Positions 45,277 through 58,992 are shown, counted from the stretch's first letter. The stretch: DNA of 64,000 nucleotides from Medicago truncatula (GCF_003473485.1 NC_053042.1:2864501-2928500); one strand, 5' to 3'. Notes: a model not told the origin generated them from the letters alone. Numbers and translations are program-made.

Positions 45277-46863
45277 GACTAATACCTCAAATTCGTCCTT
45301 GAATTTTCAAAAATCGGTCAAATTCGTCCCTGAATTTTGCGAAATATCTATTTAGTCTCTAAATTTTACAGACGTCCATCAAAATGGTCCCTCCGTCCAA
45401 AAGCTCTGTTAGTGGTGATGATGTGTCATCTTGCATGATGTGTTGTCCTGTACACGTGTCAACAAGGCAGCCACATGTACAAGGACTAAATTGATGGAAA
45501 TAGTAAAAATTTGAGATTTGACTTTTCAGTGTAATTTTTCCTGTGTTTCCAATTATACCCCTCTATTACCTGTGTTGTCCTGGATCGATTTGAGACTTAT
45601 TGTCATAATTTGAGGACTAATTTGATGGATTTTGTTATAATTTAAGGGCTCATATGATTGATTTTATTTACAGAGAATGAGTACAAGAAGATATGGCATG
45701 AGAGGACCAATGATTTCAAATGACATGCATAAACAAACACCATTGAGGGGTTCTGCTTCACAAGATCCAACTGCTCCTGGAGTTATTAGAGTTCAAAATC
45801 CAAATTACGGGTCATCCGGTTCTACTCAACCCCAATACATGGAGTTTATCCCGACTCCAGGATTTCCAAAGCATTGATGCATGTTTAAATTATGTTTTTG
45901 GACTAGTTTAATTACTCCTTTTTGGACTTGTTTAGTTTACGCTTTTTTGGATATGTAATCACATAAGAACATCAAATGATTTGCTGACTTGATGGCTATG
46001 TAATGTTATTTTTTTTGCTATGTGATGACTTATGAACATCAAATATATGACTTATGATGGTATGAAAATGTCTGTCTTTTTATAATCAAAGTGCATGTCT
46101 TTTACTTTTTACTTTGTTCAGCAAATGTATGCACCAAGGATCACAATGATATCTGTTGTGAAAATTCAAGGACCTATTTGATGATATTTAAACTAATTTG
46201 AGGATTGATATGATTGATATGTATATAATTCAAGGACCAATTTGATTGAAATATTTTGACAGAAAGGTTTGGTTCATTCATTGACAACCTCTTTTCGTTA
46301 CAACATTACATGGACATGAGATATTAATGCTTCCCACCACCCATCATTTCTGAACACCGAATCTTCAACAATGACCACTTATTTTTGAATTTCGAATTGA
46401 ATAAAAAAAATTAGGGTTTTAAGTTTTTGAATTGGGGAAGAACATTGACATCAATTCATGGAAGAAATTTGGGGGATTTTGAACTCTAGGTGACAAATTA
46501 TAACATTAGGGTTCCAAATTGATATATTTGGGAAAGAAAGAGCCGTTAATGAGGAAGAGGAGAAAGAGCCGTTAATGAGAAAGAGGAGAAAGAGTCGGTG
46601 GCAATTTTATGAAAATCCATCAATTTGGTCCTTGGCAATTTTCTGCAAATCAATCAATTTGGTCCCTGCTTGTGTGGCATCTGACGTGGTAAGCCTTGTA
46701 AGAGGTTAACGTTACACGTCACTTCCGTTAACAGAGCAACTTAACGGAGGGACTGATTTGATTGACATTTTGTAAATTCAAAGACAAAATAGCTATTTCG
46801 CAAAATTCAGGGACGAATTTAGCCGATTTTTAAAAATTCAAGGACGAATTTGAGATATTAGTC
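45277..46863. mobile_element. Mutator-like element with a candidate gene tail
   Basis: Inverted ends begin gactaatacctcaaattcgt and match over about 90 bases or more. The target ttaatttga is duplicated perfectly (45268-45276, 46864-46872). The interior holds an acceptor-like 'tttatttacag' followed by a 66-codon frame, and 'aggaccaatttgattgaaat'-type words near both ends. No transposase core domain was recognised, so it is probably a deletion derivative or a gene-capturing element. Confidence 0.85.
45677..45877 (+). CDS. candidate last exon inside the Mutator-like element
   Basis: Frame of 66 codons directly after a good splice acceptor (tttatttacag). It reads MSTRRYGMRGPMISNDMHKQ, then PTAPGVIRVQNPNYGSSGST and QYMEFIPTPGFPKH before the stop. 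Pro, Gly, Ser and Gln richness and the absence of stops suggest a disordered protein tail rather than chance. It may be the end of the element's own lost transposase gene or of a captured host gene. No family is recognised, and the start codon shown may be internal. Confidence 0.35.
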   Translation: MSTRRYGMRGPMISNDMHKQTPLRGSASQDPTAPGVIRVQNPNYGSSGSTQPQYMEFIPTPGFPKH

Positions 46864-48070
46864 TTAATTTGAGATCAAATGATTCAAATTCATAACCGTG
46901 TCACACTTATATAACACAGAATTCAATTCCTCTTCATAAATTAATATGTAACTCTGATACAACGTAGAATCCATTTCCTCTTCACATCTCATTACAAGTA
47001 ACTTGATAAACTCATTTCAAGTAACTAAATAGCACCTTTAATTATTTTATTTTACATGAGTTAAGTAGCACTTTTGCACTTGAATATTTTATCAAATATC
47101 CAATTTCTATATTTCCCTTGTGGTCTACAATTGAATGTTATGTTAGAAGCGAACTTTGAACTCCTATGTGATGTGTCCATAATGGCAAAAGAGACAAATG
47201 GCCGACACATAAAAGGGGAAGCTGATGTGGAGTTCCTCTAATGTCCTTGATAATGTATTTCGTGTTAATTTGCATTATTATCATTAATGTTGATATTGAT
47301 GAAGAGGATCAAATATTCTATAGTTAAAGTATAGGATTAGGTATATAAACTTTGGCTTTTACATACATATAATATTACTAATTATTGTTACCGTATTTAC
47401 AAGTCATTTTTGGCAACTTTGTTTAACAAAAGTCTTAACCCCACCTTAAAGGGTTATGAGTGAGTTTAGAAATTTAAAGTGATTGATCCAATTGAGAAAA
47501 CAACTCAATCACTTCATCTTAGTAAATTGTTAACTGTCTAATCAATATATAGAACCAAATCTCTTTAAGAGATCTCCTTGTCTTTATAAATTGGTCCACA
47601 TTTGAAAACCCCTCAAAAAAGAAAACCACAAAGTTCCAATCGATCACCTCACCTCATAATAGAAAATATCTTTAGAATTAGATCCACAAGTACTCTAAAG
47701 ATAATAAACACAGTGCTTTCTCCTTTTCTCTCCAATCCTCTCTTCTTAACTTGCCATCCACACAATAAAATAAAAAATAAAGATTCGTTTTAGTTTAAGA
47801 AAAGAATTTGGAATTCAGTTTAGAGTCTAAAAAAACGTCTACAAAGAGTTATTTAGAATTATAAAATACAAATACATTAATCCATCCATCAAAGACAATT
47901 AAGCCCTTATTTGCTTTCGCGGGTGAATTCCACTTTAGGCCAAAATCATGCAACAACCCGCGCTTACAGTAAAGTTAGGAATACTAATTAACTTCTTAAA
48001 ATCACGTTGAATATATCACCAAACGTCAATCCAAACAAACCATAAGGTTGTTTAAGTTTTCTAGACTATA

Positions 48071-48073
<3 letters not shown>

Positions 48074-48114
<41 letters not shown>
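48074..48114. repeat. TA microsatellite
   Basis: About 20 uninterrupted TA units. Confidence 0.95.
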
Positions 48115-48116
<2 letters not shown>

Positions 48117-51100
48117 CGAGTTGATCAAGGAGATGGAGAGTGTGCTTACAAATGAGGCTGGGTTTGATGATGATAATAATATAATAGCTTAATTTATCAA
48201 GAAAAATATCCTATGTTGATAATAAACTATCTATCATATATTTTTTTTAAATATATACGTTCCACAGATTTTTTAGAGATTAATAAAAAGAAAATTTTAC
48301 TATAAAATCAAATAATTAATAAATTTGAATGCATGTAGTTGGCAATCTGATGCATTATCGACACATCAATGATTTAGATTTAAAAGCAATTAAAATTGAA
48401 TTTAAGATTTTTCGATTTTGATTCAAAATATCTAAGAAATAAGTAAACGTATGAGATTGTCAACTACTTGATCTATTTTCTTATGTGAACGTATGATTCA
48501 TAATCAAAAATACAATTATTTTTATAATAATAAATTTTGATAAAATTATAAATTCGATGAAATCATAAAAATTTAGTTAAGAATTATACGAAAAAGTAAC
48601 AAAAGAAAATGGATTAAGTTTTTTCATTGTCTTATTCAAAATTTTATCTTTGACAAATGACAAATCAATTATCAAAACTTGTTGTAAGATATAACCCTAA
48701 CATCGTGTGTTCACTTTGCAAGTATCTTGTGCGTCTTCTTTTCTTTAAAAAATACGTGCTTTCTAACCCTTAATTTGTTTAATTTTTTGCATCTTCTGAT
48801 GATATCTCTTTTCACACGAATCCAAAAAGTCTTTTTCAAATATGTCAGTTTGCTTTATGCATGTAAGTTGGTGCTATATTTATGGCCACATGAATGTATA
48901 TATAAAGCAGGTTTGATATAAAGAGTCAAGCATGATGGCAAAGACAAATACAAATGTGGCGTATCTAAAGTGCACCTCCTAAGATAGAAATTGACACACA
49001 GATAATATTTGTTCGATATAAATAGACACTTTTAATTTGAATTAAAGTATATAGTTCTAACTTTTTTAATCTAACACGCAACTAAGAAACTTGTGTTAAT
49101 GATTGTGGAAAAATCATCGTTGAGAAATTACAAAGTAGATTTCGTTAAAGTGTTCCAAATCGGATAAGAGAATATGACAATATATTTATAAATTATGTAG
49201 GACTCAACCACGATTTTTAAAAAAAATTGTAAATAAACTTTAAAGACGAAGTAAAAGCAACTATTTTTTTTGCATCATGTGATGAATATCTCTTGTGTAT
49301 CACCTTCATAGTCAACTTTAAAGACTACAAAGTAGATTTGTAAGTAAATTATAGGTGTGGGTTGTCTCCTACAAAATGCTTGTTTAAATTCTTTAACTTA
49401 ACCTCTGCTTCTTAGAAATTATGGTGGAAAATTAGGGAAAGGAAATCAACAAAAAAGTTAGAAGACAAAATTCAAGTTTCAAGATATAAGTTCTTACCAT
49501 TGAGCCAACTCTTAAGTCAATATTGAACATTTCAAAAATGTTTCGTCGTTGATTGTGTTAAATTGTACTCATATTAATGTTAGTTTGCATTTTCGACAGA
49601 CCCAATTAGACAGGAAAGAACTTTGTTGAAGTTGGGAATGATATTTGGTTTCAGATGGTTGATGGTTTGACATATATTTCAAATGTCTGATAGTTTGACA
49701 CATTAATTACAGATTTGGGATACATGGTATATTTGAGATTGAAAAGCAATTTAGTTTCGACTGCAGTATTTCAAATTGTTTTGTGCAGAGACAAGATAAA
49801 GACGTCGAAGACGCGTGGGAGTTTGTCAAGAGTTTGAGGAACATAGCTGGATACACGTCGAAAGTTTTTTTGTGATTGTTAATTGCAGTTATTTCGTATT
49901 AGTATATATAATAGTTTTGTATAGGAAAACATGGTCACAAATCATTCATATAAATCTTAAACACTCAAATTATCCATATTACATCGAGAAACGAGTCTCA
50001 GGCAAATGTATGATTATGTGTACCAGTATTTTTCATTTATTTGATCATATGCTTTTTCTTTAAAGATTGTTTGCATTCACTTTAAATTTTCCTTTTAATT
50101 TAAATGAATTTCGACTCAGTCAAAATAGTTATCTGAAATTCATCTTTTTCCATTCAAATCTATAAACATGATGAACATTCAAACATTTCAGATAAATATT
50201 GCACAAATATGTCCTAAGATTTATTACTTTGATCCTTCAAATCATAAATGAAAAACTAGTGATTGTTTACCAAAAAAACATTCGTAAACATTTAGTTCTT
50301 GTGAGTCACAACCCGACTCAATAGTAACGTTAGAGGCTAAATTTATAGTAAGTGATTAAATATAAAGACTAAATTAACTTGAAGTTGTTTTTTTTTTTTT
50401 TTGATGCAATAACTTGAAGTTGTTAAAATATAAAGATCTAATTGTTAGTAAGTGATTATACGCATATACCAAATTAACAGTTTTAATAATGTAAGAAACA
50501 TTTGTGAAATATTTATAATTTTATGAATGAATTTGAGATGACTTAACAAAATAGAGACTAATTTGATGGTTTAGCCTTAACTCAATTGCTTTAGTTGCTT
50601 TTTCAGCAAATTAATGACAACCATTTGAACTCGATTTCAATAATTGCTAGTGAGTTATTAGAAGTCTCTTTACATATATTTTATGTCAATAGAGGTTGCT
50701 CAAACCTGGACCATGCATAACAACCATCTACACCTAGCTGAACATTCTGTAAACCTTTTTTTTTTCTTCTTCCTTTCTTATTTGCATTGCTTTTTGAAGA
50801 GTTGTTGTTCATGACCTTTGAGTATATGAAAGCGAAATGCTAAAGTTAATTAGTGGAAACTAGAAGCGACAGGTTTATGTTGCTACTTGATGATGTCAAT
50901 TATCATTTAAGGCTTAGTCAACTGGTACCACAGTGAGTTCAGCTTCATATCAATCGGTGCCACTCAACTTGCGTTTATTTTATTAGAATCATCATTCAAT
51001 TTTAGATAGTTTTACCATAATTGGTTTTGTAACTAGTACTGTTTATCTTAAGTTTATGAAATGAAAGATTGAGTTTTTTAATGAATGAAAAGTACAATTT

Positions 51101-52129
51101 GTTGACCAGTAATGCTGTCTCTTAAGTTTATAAATTTTGAGTTTAAGGTGATTTGTTTTGTCATATAAAAAGATCAGCGGCGCATCTGAACTGAACAAAT
51201 CTGAACAAGACGGGAAAGACAAACAACATCGCAGAAAGACGGCAAGCAAAACAATGTCTCACTGAGACGGCAAAACCACGAAAGAAATAACTAAAAAGAT
51301 GTGAAAATAGCTTATTTACATGAAAGGGAAGGAGAAAAACAATTTAGAGGGGTGATTTGGGGTCAACAATTGACCATAAACACCTCTTTTTTGGTGGATG
51401 AAGGAGAATAAACTATGATTTTATGTTACGGCTCACAAGAGAGAGACACTTGGGTTTTTAGGCATGAGTGCGATTTCGTTATGTATGTATTTATTGTTGC
51501 TGCGTAATTTTTTATGGACCGATTGATATTGTTTATGTATATTGTAGGGGTGAAAGTATAGACGTAGGGGTATAGGATAAAATTTTCTATAATAACAAGT
51601 TCTCCAGTGGAGCTCAATTAGCCCATGTTTATGAAAGTGTGAAATTCTTTTTCCACCACCATACTACTCGCATGCCATTTTTTTTCAAAATACATCCAGT
51701 CCAATATTAAAAGCCGGAGCATATTTTTTAGTTTCACCGTTTATAAAGGAAAAAAGTTGTCGCAAACATTTTAATCATGGTTCAATGACTAGATATAATT
51801 TTAGGATTTTTAACACATCAAAATTTCAAAATCCAAATATTTTTAAAAGTATATTTTACACATCCAGATTATGAAATCCAGATGTGTTAAAAATCTTGAA
51901 ATTGTATTTTGCCACAAAAGAGGTTTGAATCATGTATAGGGTATATTTGGATTCTGAAATTCAGATGTGTAAAATTGATCTTGTTGTCTGTATTCTAAAA
52001 TAAGATGCGTAATAATCCTAAAACAATATTTAGGCGGACAATGGTCAATTGATTTTCCTTTTTAAGCGATAAAACTAAAAAACACGCTCCAAATTATTAT
52101 TTACAAGCATCTAAAATGCTTTCATTGGA

Positions 52130-52235
52130 TCCCCGTGAGCTTAGCTCAATTGGTAGGGATATCGCGGACACTCCACTCTCCACAATTAAATTGTCTGAGT
52201 TCTAGCCACTATGCTATTTGACAAAAAAAAAAAAA
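52130..52235 (+). mobile_element. tRNA-derived SINE, diverged 3' half
   Basis: gtgagcttagctcaattggt (A box) and 'ggacactccactc', ending in a 13-A tail. The B box is weak ('gagttctagcc'). Confidence 0.7.
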
Positions 52236-54385
52236 TATGCTTCCATTAGTAATTAACTACGATTTGAACACTTTTAAAATCGGCTAAACATATCTTTAAA
52301 GCAATTTAATTGTAGTAATTTTTAAACAGTACTATTTAATATAGTTTTTTAGATGCATATAAATAATTGTTAGATATCTAATGAGCAATCCCAGAATTAA
52401 AGAACTGAAGCCCACAAAGATTCCAGCTCAAGTATAGTGAACATATAAAATACTGACAAAAAAACCGTAAAAGAAGCAAAACACAAAGGTTCTTAAATAT
52501 TTTCCTCATACCATGTCTTTTTCATGTTGTTGATACTACTATATTTTAATTTATATTTACTTTGTTTTTCTCAGTGTCGACTATTGTTTGTTTCACTCCC
52601 ATTTGTATTTCTTATATGTCATATTCAGTTTGTTTGAGATATTAATGGTTCCCGCAATTTGAGTCTTCCACTCAAAAGAGAATAGAATATCTATTGGATT
52701 TTAGTTAGGCCGAATGAATTTGATTTTCTTTTTGTCTAGAAAGTTTGATTCACCCATTTGATTATGGAGAATTGAGAAATTTAGAGTTTGAACCTCTGTA
52801 AATAATATTTTTAGTAATCATTAATTAAATTACGCTTACGAGATAATGAATATGATTTTATTAGCTACCAATTTCATCGTTTATGAAGATTAAGTAATAA
52901 AGATTATGAGTTTTTGTCGTAATTGCTTAAATAATAAAGATTATGAGTTTATGTAATCTTCACCTACCAATTTAAATTGAATGACTATATTAGTCATCTA
53001 ATTGATCTCTATCCAACAACTTCAATTAACCGACTATATTTGTGTCTTAACTTTTAAGTTTTAAATATAAATTTTTTGATAATTAGAGTTCTATCAAGTT
53101 GTAAGTAAAGACTAATCAAATATTCAAACCGCGATATATATATTTCGATTCTTTCAAACGAGTCAATCATTCATTAAAGCTCATCATATTGAATGCCTTT
53201 CAGGCTTGTTTTTTAGATTATGGTTGGCCGATTCCATTTGCTTCGAGATCGGGAATTAGTTTCAAGTTGCAAGTTTTTTTGACTGGTTTGGGTGTCGTCT
53301 TCAGTGGATCAGAGATGAGGGGATACCTTAATGATTTGGTTTTGAAGTTTGGTGGGCCGATCGCATTTGATTCAAGATTGGGAGCCAGTCTTTGACTCAA
53401 GTTGGTTTTGGGTTATATGATGTTTTGTTCGGTGAACCCGAAGTAGAGAGGTGGTGGAATCCGAAGAAGCGTTGGAAACAGACTTTATCGAATGTCAATT
53501 GGACTCGGCTATGGCGATGAAAAGTTGATGTTTGGTTTGGAGGGATGTTTTCTTTGAGTTGAGTGATTTTTAAAGGTGTTTTTGGGTGAGTAGCGGGCGA
53601 CGAGTGTTTATGAATTTTGTTTTTTCAGAGGTTGTTTTGCGATGGAGTTTGATTTAGGCGGTGAAATTGGCGTTTGATGGTTGTTTATTATGGGCGTTGA
53701 AGGTAGGTCCTAATTAGGAGGTGTTTATTTTAGATGTTCCGCCTATATACAACGCCTTTATTTATAATTTTTGGATGATCATCTACAATTGGTTGACTAT
53801 AGTGACATATAATACAAAATAATTGATCACAAGTGAATGTGGTGCATATTACACCATGAATGAATTATGAATCCATCAATGGATTGCGACTTTCTATTAA
53901 GTTAAGTGGTCACACAACAAATGCACTAACCACAAAAACATAAGATTGCTATATGCTCCAATCTACAAGTGGCATTGACCTTTCTACACATTGGATTAAT
54001 GGTGAGACTACTATTTTGCCAACGGTAATGTTCTGCCCATTAAACATAATTAAAGGAGGAGGCATTTTCTGGTGATATCGTAACAAACAATTAGTAACAT
54101 CATGAATAAAATGTCAACTTTAACTTTAACCATACTTGAATCCATCGACCTAAACCTTGTTGTGCGTGCACCATTATCATATTTATCATTCTAAAGGATC
54201 TAGACCCATTGACTCTTATTATTGGCTTCCTTGTTCAACTTTTGTTCCCTTGTCTTTGATTTTTCTCTCCATCACTTATCCCTCATCATAGTTGAACCGT
54301 TCAATTCACAACAATTCAATCATAATATTCCAATTTCCAACATCACCAATCACATAAAATAACTAATATTTGTAACCACTTGTTC

Positions 54386-54401
54386 ACTATATATATATAT
54401 T
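54386..54401 (+). promoter_or_regulatory. TATA-rich box of the chitinase gene
   Basis: 'actatatatatatatt' about 40-55 bases before the start codon. This leaves a very short leader if used. Confidence 0.45.
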
Positions 54402-54440
54402 CACATACAAATTCAATCATATCTTATATGATCACAAACC

Positions 54441-55880
54441 ATGGCCGTCCAAAAAATCATAATAACACCAATTTTAGTTTTTCTAGTGACCATTTTCTTC
54501 AATGTATCATCATCATCTTCTTCTAATAATTCGCAATACCAATTTTTAAACCATGGTGTTAGATCAGCATATTGGCCAGCAGGTGATGATTTTTCACCTT
54601 CTTTGATTGACACAAACTACTTCACACACATTTTATTGGCCTTCATTCAACCAGAACCAATTTCCTTCAAACTTGAAATCACAAAATCCGGCATAAAATG
54701 GGGCCAGAATTTCATCAAGGCACTCCGCCACCGTTCCCCGCCGGTGAAAACACTTTTATCAATCGGAGGTGGCGGTAGCAATTCAACACTCTTCTCTGAA
54801 ATTGCTAGCACAAAACAAAATAGAGAAATCTTTATAAATTCAACAATCGAGGTGGCAAGAAAATATAGGTTTGATGGTGTTGACTTGGATTGGGAATTTC
54901 CTGAAACTCAACAAGACATGTTTAACCTTGGTTTGTTGTACGAGGAATGGTATAATGCTTTGTTTGCTGAAGCTAAGGTTAGGAGAAAACCACGTTTGCT
55001 TTTGACTTCAGCTGTTTACTACAATTCCACTGTTAGGCTTATCGGTAAACATGGGCCGAGATCGTACCCGACCCAAGCTATCAATAAATACTTGGACTGG
55101 GCCAGTCCAATGTGTTTCGATTATCACGGTACGTGGGATAATAATACCGACTTTAATGCTGCTTTGTATGACTCGAAGTCCGAAATTAGTACCAATTTTG
55201 GACTCCACTCGTGGATCAAATCGGGTGTTCGACCTGAAAAGTTGGTTATGGGTTTGGCTTTATATGGACGGGCGTGGGAGCTTAAGGATCCAAATGTCAA
55301 CGGGGTGGGAGCGGAGGCGGTGGGGCCTGCAACTGACACGGATGGTAGTATGAATTATAATGAGATTTTGAAATTTAACAAACAGAGTGGTGCTAATGTT
55401 GTGTATGATAAGGTTGCTATATCTTTTTATTCTTATGCGGGTACGACTTGGATCGGGTATGATGATGGGCCATCCATAACGACTAAGGTTCGGTTCGCTA
55501 AGTCTTTGGGCTTAAAGGGCTATTTCTTTTGGGCCCTTGGGAAGGACAAGGATTGGAGCATCTCAAAACAAGGTACTTCACACTGTTCTCTTTTCAACTT
55601 TCAATTTTTTTATTGCCTCTTCAAAAAAAAACTTTGAATTTTTATTTTTAATTCCAAATATAGATGTATTTTTATTTTTTCTAAATATATATTCTCATAT
55701 TTCTTAAATATGATGTACTTTGAAAATAGTTCACATTTTTTTTCTTTCAATTTCATTGCTTATACTTACAAAAATAATGTGTTTAGAATATCTGAAAAAT
55801 GTTTAGAATATCCTATAGCCATGATGTCTTATATTTGTGTTTTGTATTTGTTTGCAGCTTCAAATGCATGGGGACACTGA
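54441..55880 (+). CDS. class V chitinase (GH18), two exons
   Basis: Secreted GH18 enzyme that cleaves beta-1,4 N-acetylglucosamine chains; legume relatives include Nod factor hydrolases. Exon 1 (54441-55572) opens with a hydrophobic signal peptide (MAVQKIIITPILVFLVTIFF). It then has VRSAYWPAGDDFSPSLID, LLSIGGGGSNSTLFSEIAS and the active-site strand FDGVDLDWEFP, with Asp145, Asp148, Asp150 and the acid/base Glu152 all present. SPMCFDYHGTWDNNTDFNAA and LVMGLALYGRAWEL follow, with LKGYFFWALGKDKDWSISKQ near the end. Exon 2 (55858-55880) adds only ASNAWGH and the stop, after a 285-base intron. The total of 384 residues fits class V chitinases. Potential N-glycosylation sites (NSTL, NSTI, NSTV, NNT) are visible. 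Substrate choice (chitin or Nod factor) cannot be told from sequence alone. Confidence 0.94.
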
Positions 55881-56129
55881 CACTATATCGAGTTTTATTT
55901 CATGTAATCCTAGACCTTTATAATTGATACAGAGTTATTATTGTAGTTGAATTCATTGTACCATCATATTCTTGAATAGTATTAGTTGCAAATATACCTT
56001 CTTCAAAAAAATTAGTTGCAAATATACATGAAAAATCTAATTATGTACGCATTAAGGCTAATAGTGTGACAAAATGAATTAGATGATTGCTCTTCAAACC
56101 TCTTGATATATGCTCAAACCGTAAAGGGG

Positions 56130-56226
56130 TCGTCTCCATGAACTTAACTCAGTTGATATAGACAATATATAATATATATAAAGTGTGGGGTTCAAAACCC
56201 GACCACCACAAAAAAAAAAAAAAAAG
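56130..56226 (+). mobile_element. tRNA-derived SINE with target duplication
   Basis: 'aacttaactcagttgatata' (A box), 'ggggttcaaaacccgac' (B box) and a poly-A tail. 'aaccgtaaagggg' before (56117-56129) and 'aaccgcaaagggg' after (56227-56239) form a 13-bp duplication with one mismatch. Confidence 0.85.
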
Positions 56227-56239
56227 AACCGCAAAGGGG

Positions 56240-57090
56240 GCTTCTAAGCAACACTTTGAGTTGAGATTCGGATTCCCTATAGAAAGGATCCTTCAAAGGG
56301 AGTGGATAAGAGGGAATAAAACAGATTTGAGTGATTGCTTTGTTGAGATTGACAATGGAATGTTTAGGATTGATGATATTTTAGTTTTAGAGTATTATTT
56401 TAACATAAAAAACTTGTAAAAAACTTATTTGAATTTTTTTGAAGAATTTATTTAAGAAAAATGCTAAATGTTACGAAAAACTCACACACGAAAAGCACGA
56501 ACGATGATAGTTTTCAATTTAGAAATTACAATTAAGCTAGTTTCTTATGCTTAATGGTTTTGTGGCCTTTTAAACCAAGCATGTGACGTGATAGTTTTTC
56601 ATTTGTCTACGTCTGCTTCCTAGTGGTGACAGCTAGGCTATGTTTTCTTGAGGTGGCACTAAGTCTATAAATATATGCATAAATAAGGTTCTGTAGACTT
56701 TGTTTTGAAGGCACATTTGTTCAAATTGTATATTGCTGAAGTTCACAAATTTAAAACTCGTTAAACCATATGCATTTGGGGGGTACACCACACAATATGG
56801 GCGTGCTCTTGCAATTCGTGCGTCAACATGTTCGTAAGAAATAGCATCGTTCTTTATTTAAATCCTCATCAAATACACTTTTTCTTAGTTTCCCCGTATT
56901 AGAAGGATTCTTTATTATGGATAGAAATAAACTTGCCCATTCAAGGTCGGGCACTATTCTTCCTTACATTTTCCATTTCCTTCTTTTTGTTTCCAAACTG
57001 CTCCCTGTTCATTTCCTTTTAACTCAAAAATAGATCCATTTTTCTCGAATCCATTAGACAAAAATAGCAACTAAACATAAAATAAAAGAA
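56240..57090. other. intergenic, no gene recognised
   Basis: Short chance frames only. Confidence 0.4.
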
Positions 57091-57260
57091 AAATGATATT
57101 TGGACAATCATTTTTTAATTTGGGACAACATTTTGTTTCTATACTTTAATTTTGGGACAAAAATAATAGAAAGAGTAAGAGAGAGAGTAAAAATATAATA
57201 TAAATATAAGAAAGAGTTGTTTCAAAATTTGTTCAATATAACCGCACAAATACCATTTAT
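57091..57260. mobile_element. MITE, family A copy 3 (diverged)
   Basis: 'aaatgatatttgg' and 'cacaaataccattt' ends, with an AG-rich core and 'taatataaatataag' in place of 'taatgtgagtatgag'. Confidence 0.5.
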
Positions 57261-58992
57261 CAAATAAAATAAGTTTACTTTTCCAACTGAATAAAAAAAG
57301 GAGTTTAGGGGTGGCTGGCTAACTTCAATACATGGTGAGGACCATTTTGTCGGTGTTACGACATCGAGCAGTGATAACCATGATGGAGCCTTAATTGAAG
57401 TAATATATATTTTTAATGGGGTTTTCTATATCAAAGTTATTAATCAATTGCATCGCCCACTCGAGATGGTCCAAATGAATTTAGAACAATGGTCTGTCTG
57501 AATTAACCAAACGCACAAATTGTTAGCACATGGAGGATTCAAATCAGAGACGTAAAGATGAGAACAATTTTAGGTCTTAAGTTTACACCATCTAACCAAT
57601 CCATATGGCTTAAAAAAGTGTATAGTTTATTGTCCATTCAGGGTCTTTTACAATAAACTCCAGCGATGAAGATGCTCTTGCTAACAAGCCAGGCATAGAA
57701 ATAGCCAAGTGCGAAAATAGCCAAGTATGAAAATATGATTGCATCGACAAATTTCTTGAAATGGGGCGATGAAGAATGTGAAGATTATCCAAAGTATAAC
57801 AAAGATTCAATGCTGGAAACCATGCTTAACGATGATGATGATGACAACATCATTAGGGAGAATTTCAAATAAGTTCTCTTTGAAAAAGTCTATCTTGAAC
57901 TAAACAACTATTAGGATTCATAATAAATTTGTTTGACAATGCTTTTAATCAGACACCCAATTTGTAACATATATCATTACAAGTACATCAAAGAGATTTC
58001 ATTGTCCAAGACAGTGTTTAGTAACCAAAAATGGTCGATGATCTAGCCAAACAAAAAGACTAATCTAAACACACCTTGTTGAACTTCATCTGCATCGATG
58101 TTAGGAACATAAGTTGTGGTTTTAGGGTTATCCTCAATGGGTTCTAGGAGAAGGACTTGATGAGGTTTGAGTGTTAGAGGCAACCATTTTTCGGGTTAGG
58201 AGTTACAAAACGATTTAGAAGGAGTTTAAAACAAATAAAAAGTAGTAACAAAATGAAAGAAAGATCTTTATCTTTCAAAACACTTAAAGAAGCAGTGACT
58301 TTGTGATTAGGAAGATAAATTGCTTCAATTAGTTTAGAAGATTAATGTTACCATTGGATTAAGTGGAGAACACAAGAAGTAATGATATTTGACCTATCGC
58401 GAGCTCAATATGGTTATAACCGCCAAATTCATACTTTACGGGGCAATGGTGACTTTGCTCATGCGCAAGCGCAACTGCTATTATCCTTTTAGCCAAATTT
58501 GAAAAATAAGCAATAAATCAATCTAGAGAGAATCCTCTCCGTCGAGTGAAGAATAAGCGATGTTGGAGTAGCCAAACGAGAGGGTTGATTCTTTCTCAAG
58601 ACCACTGAATCATAACATCGGTCAATAAAGGCTCAAAATTGTGTCAAAGACATAGTGGGGCTGGACAATGGTGCGTTACCCATGATGCCTTCTCTCAACG
58701 CAAATAATCTTTTCGAGGAATGAGGGACATGACATGATTTATGATGGAGTTGTGCATAAAAGAACCTTGTCAACGGATCATGTCGATGAGAGGAGATTAA
58801 AGCCGAACATAGGACACCATGATCCCACTACCATGAGAGTTATCACGCAACACCCAAAAAAATGAGCCGAATAGAGGTTACACATTCAGGTTGTGTTTAG
58901 ACATACCAAATATTAAGGATCAATGTGGAGCTACGCCTTGACTAGTGTGTCAAGGTGTGGAGGAGGAGACTATTGAGTATATATGGCCCACC
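57261..58992. other. no gene recognised
   Basis: 58380-58960 is less AT-rich and looks like old transposon or gene debris, with no recognisable domain. Confidence 0.35.

Larger units (their letters stand above)
46880..54380. other. long intergenic stretch, no gene recognised
   Basis: About 7.5 kb without a supported gene apart from the SINE and TA run listed separately. 53205-53400 has a weakly coding-like frame with two related blocks of about 50 bases ('ggccgattccatttgcttcg' and 'ggccgatcgcatttgattca'). Confidence 0.45.

Noticed and set aside
47602-47793. Open frame of 63 codons after a TATA-like word
   Set aside because: Low-complexity, no conserved feature. The TATA word alone does not support a gene.
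58380-58960. Possible retroelement coding region next to the solo LTR
   Set aside because: No integrase, protease or reverse transcriptase words could be read, and the LTR has its own target duplication, so this stretch is outside it.
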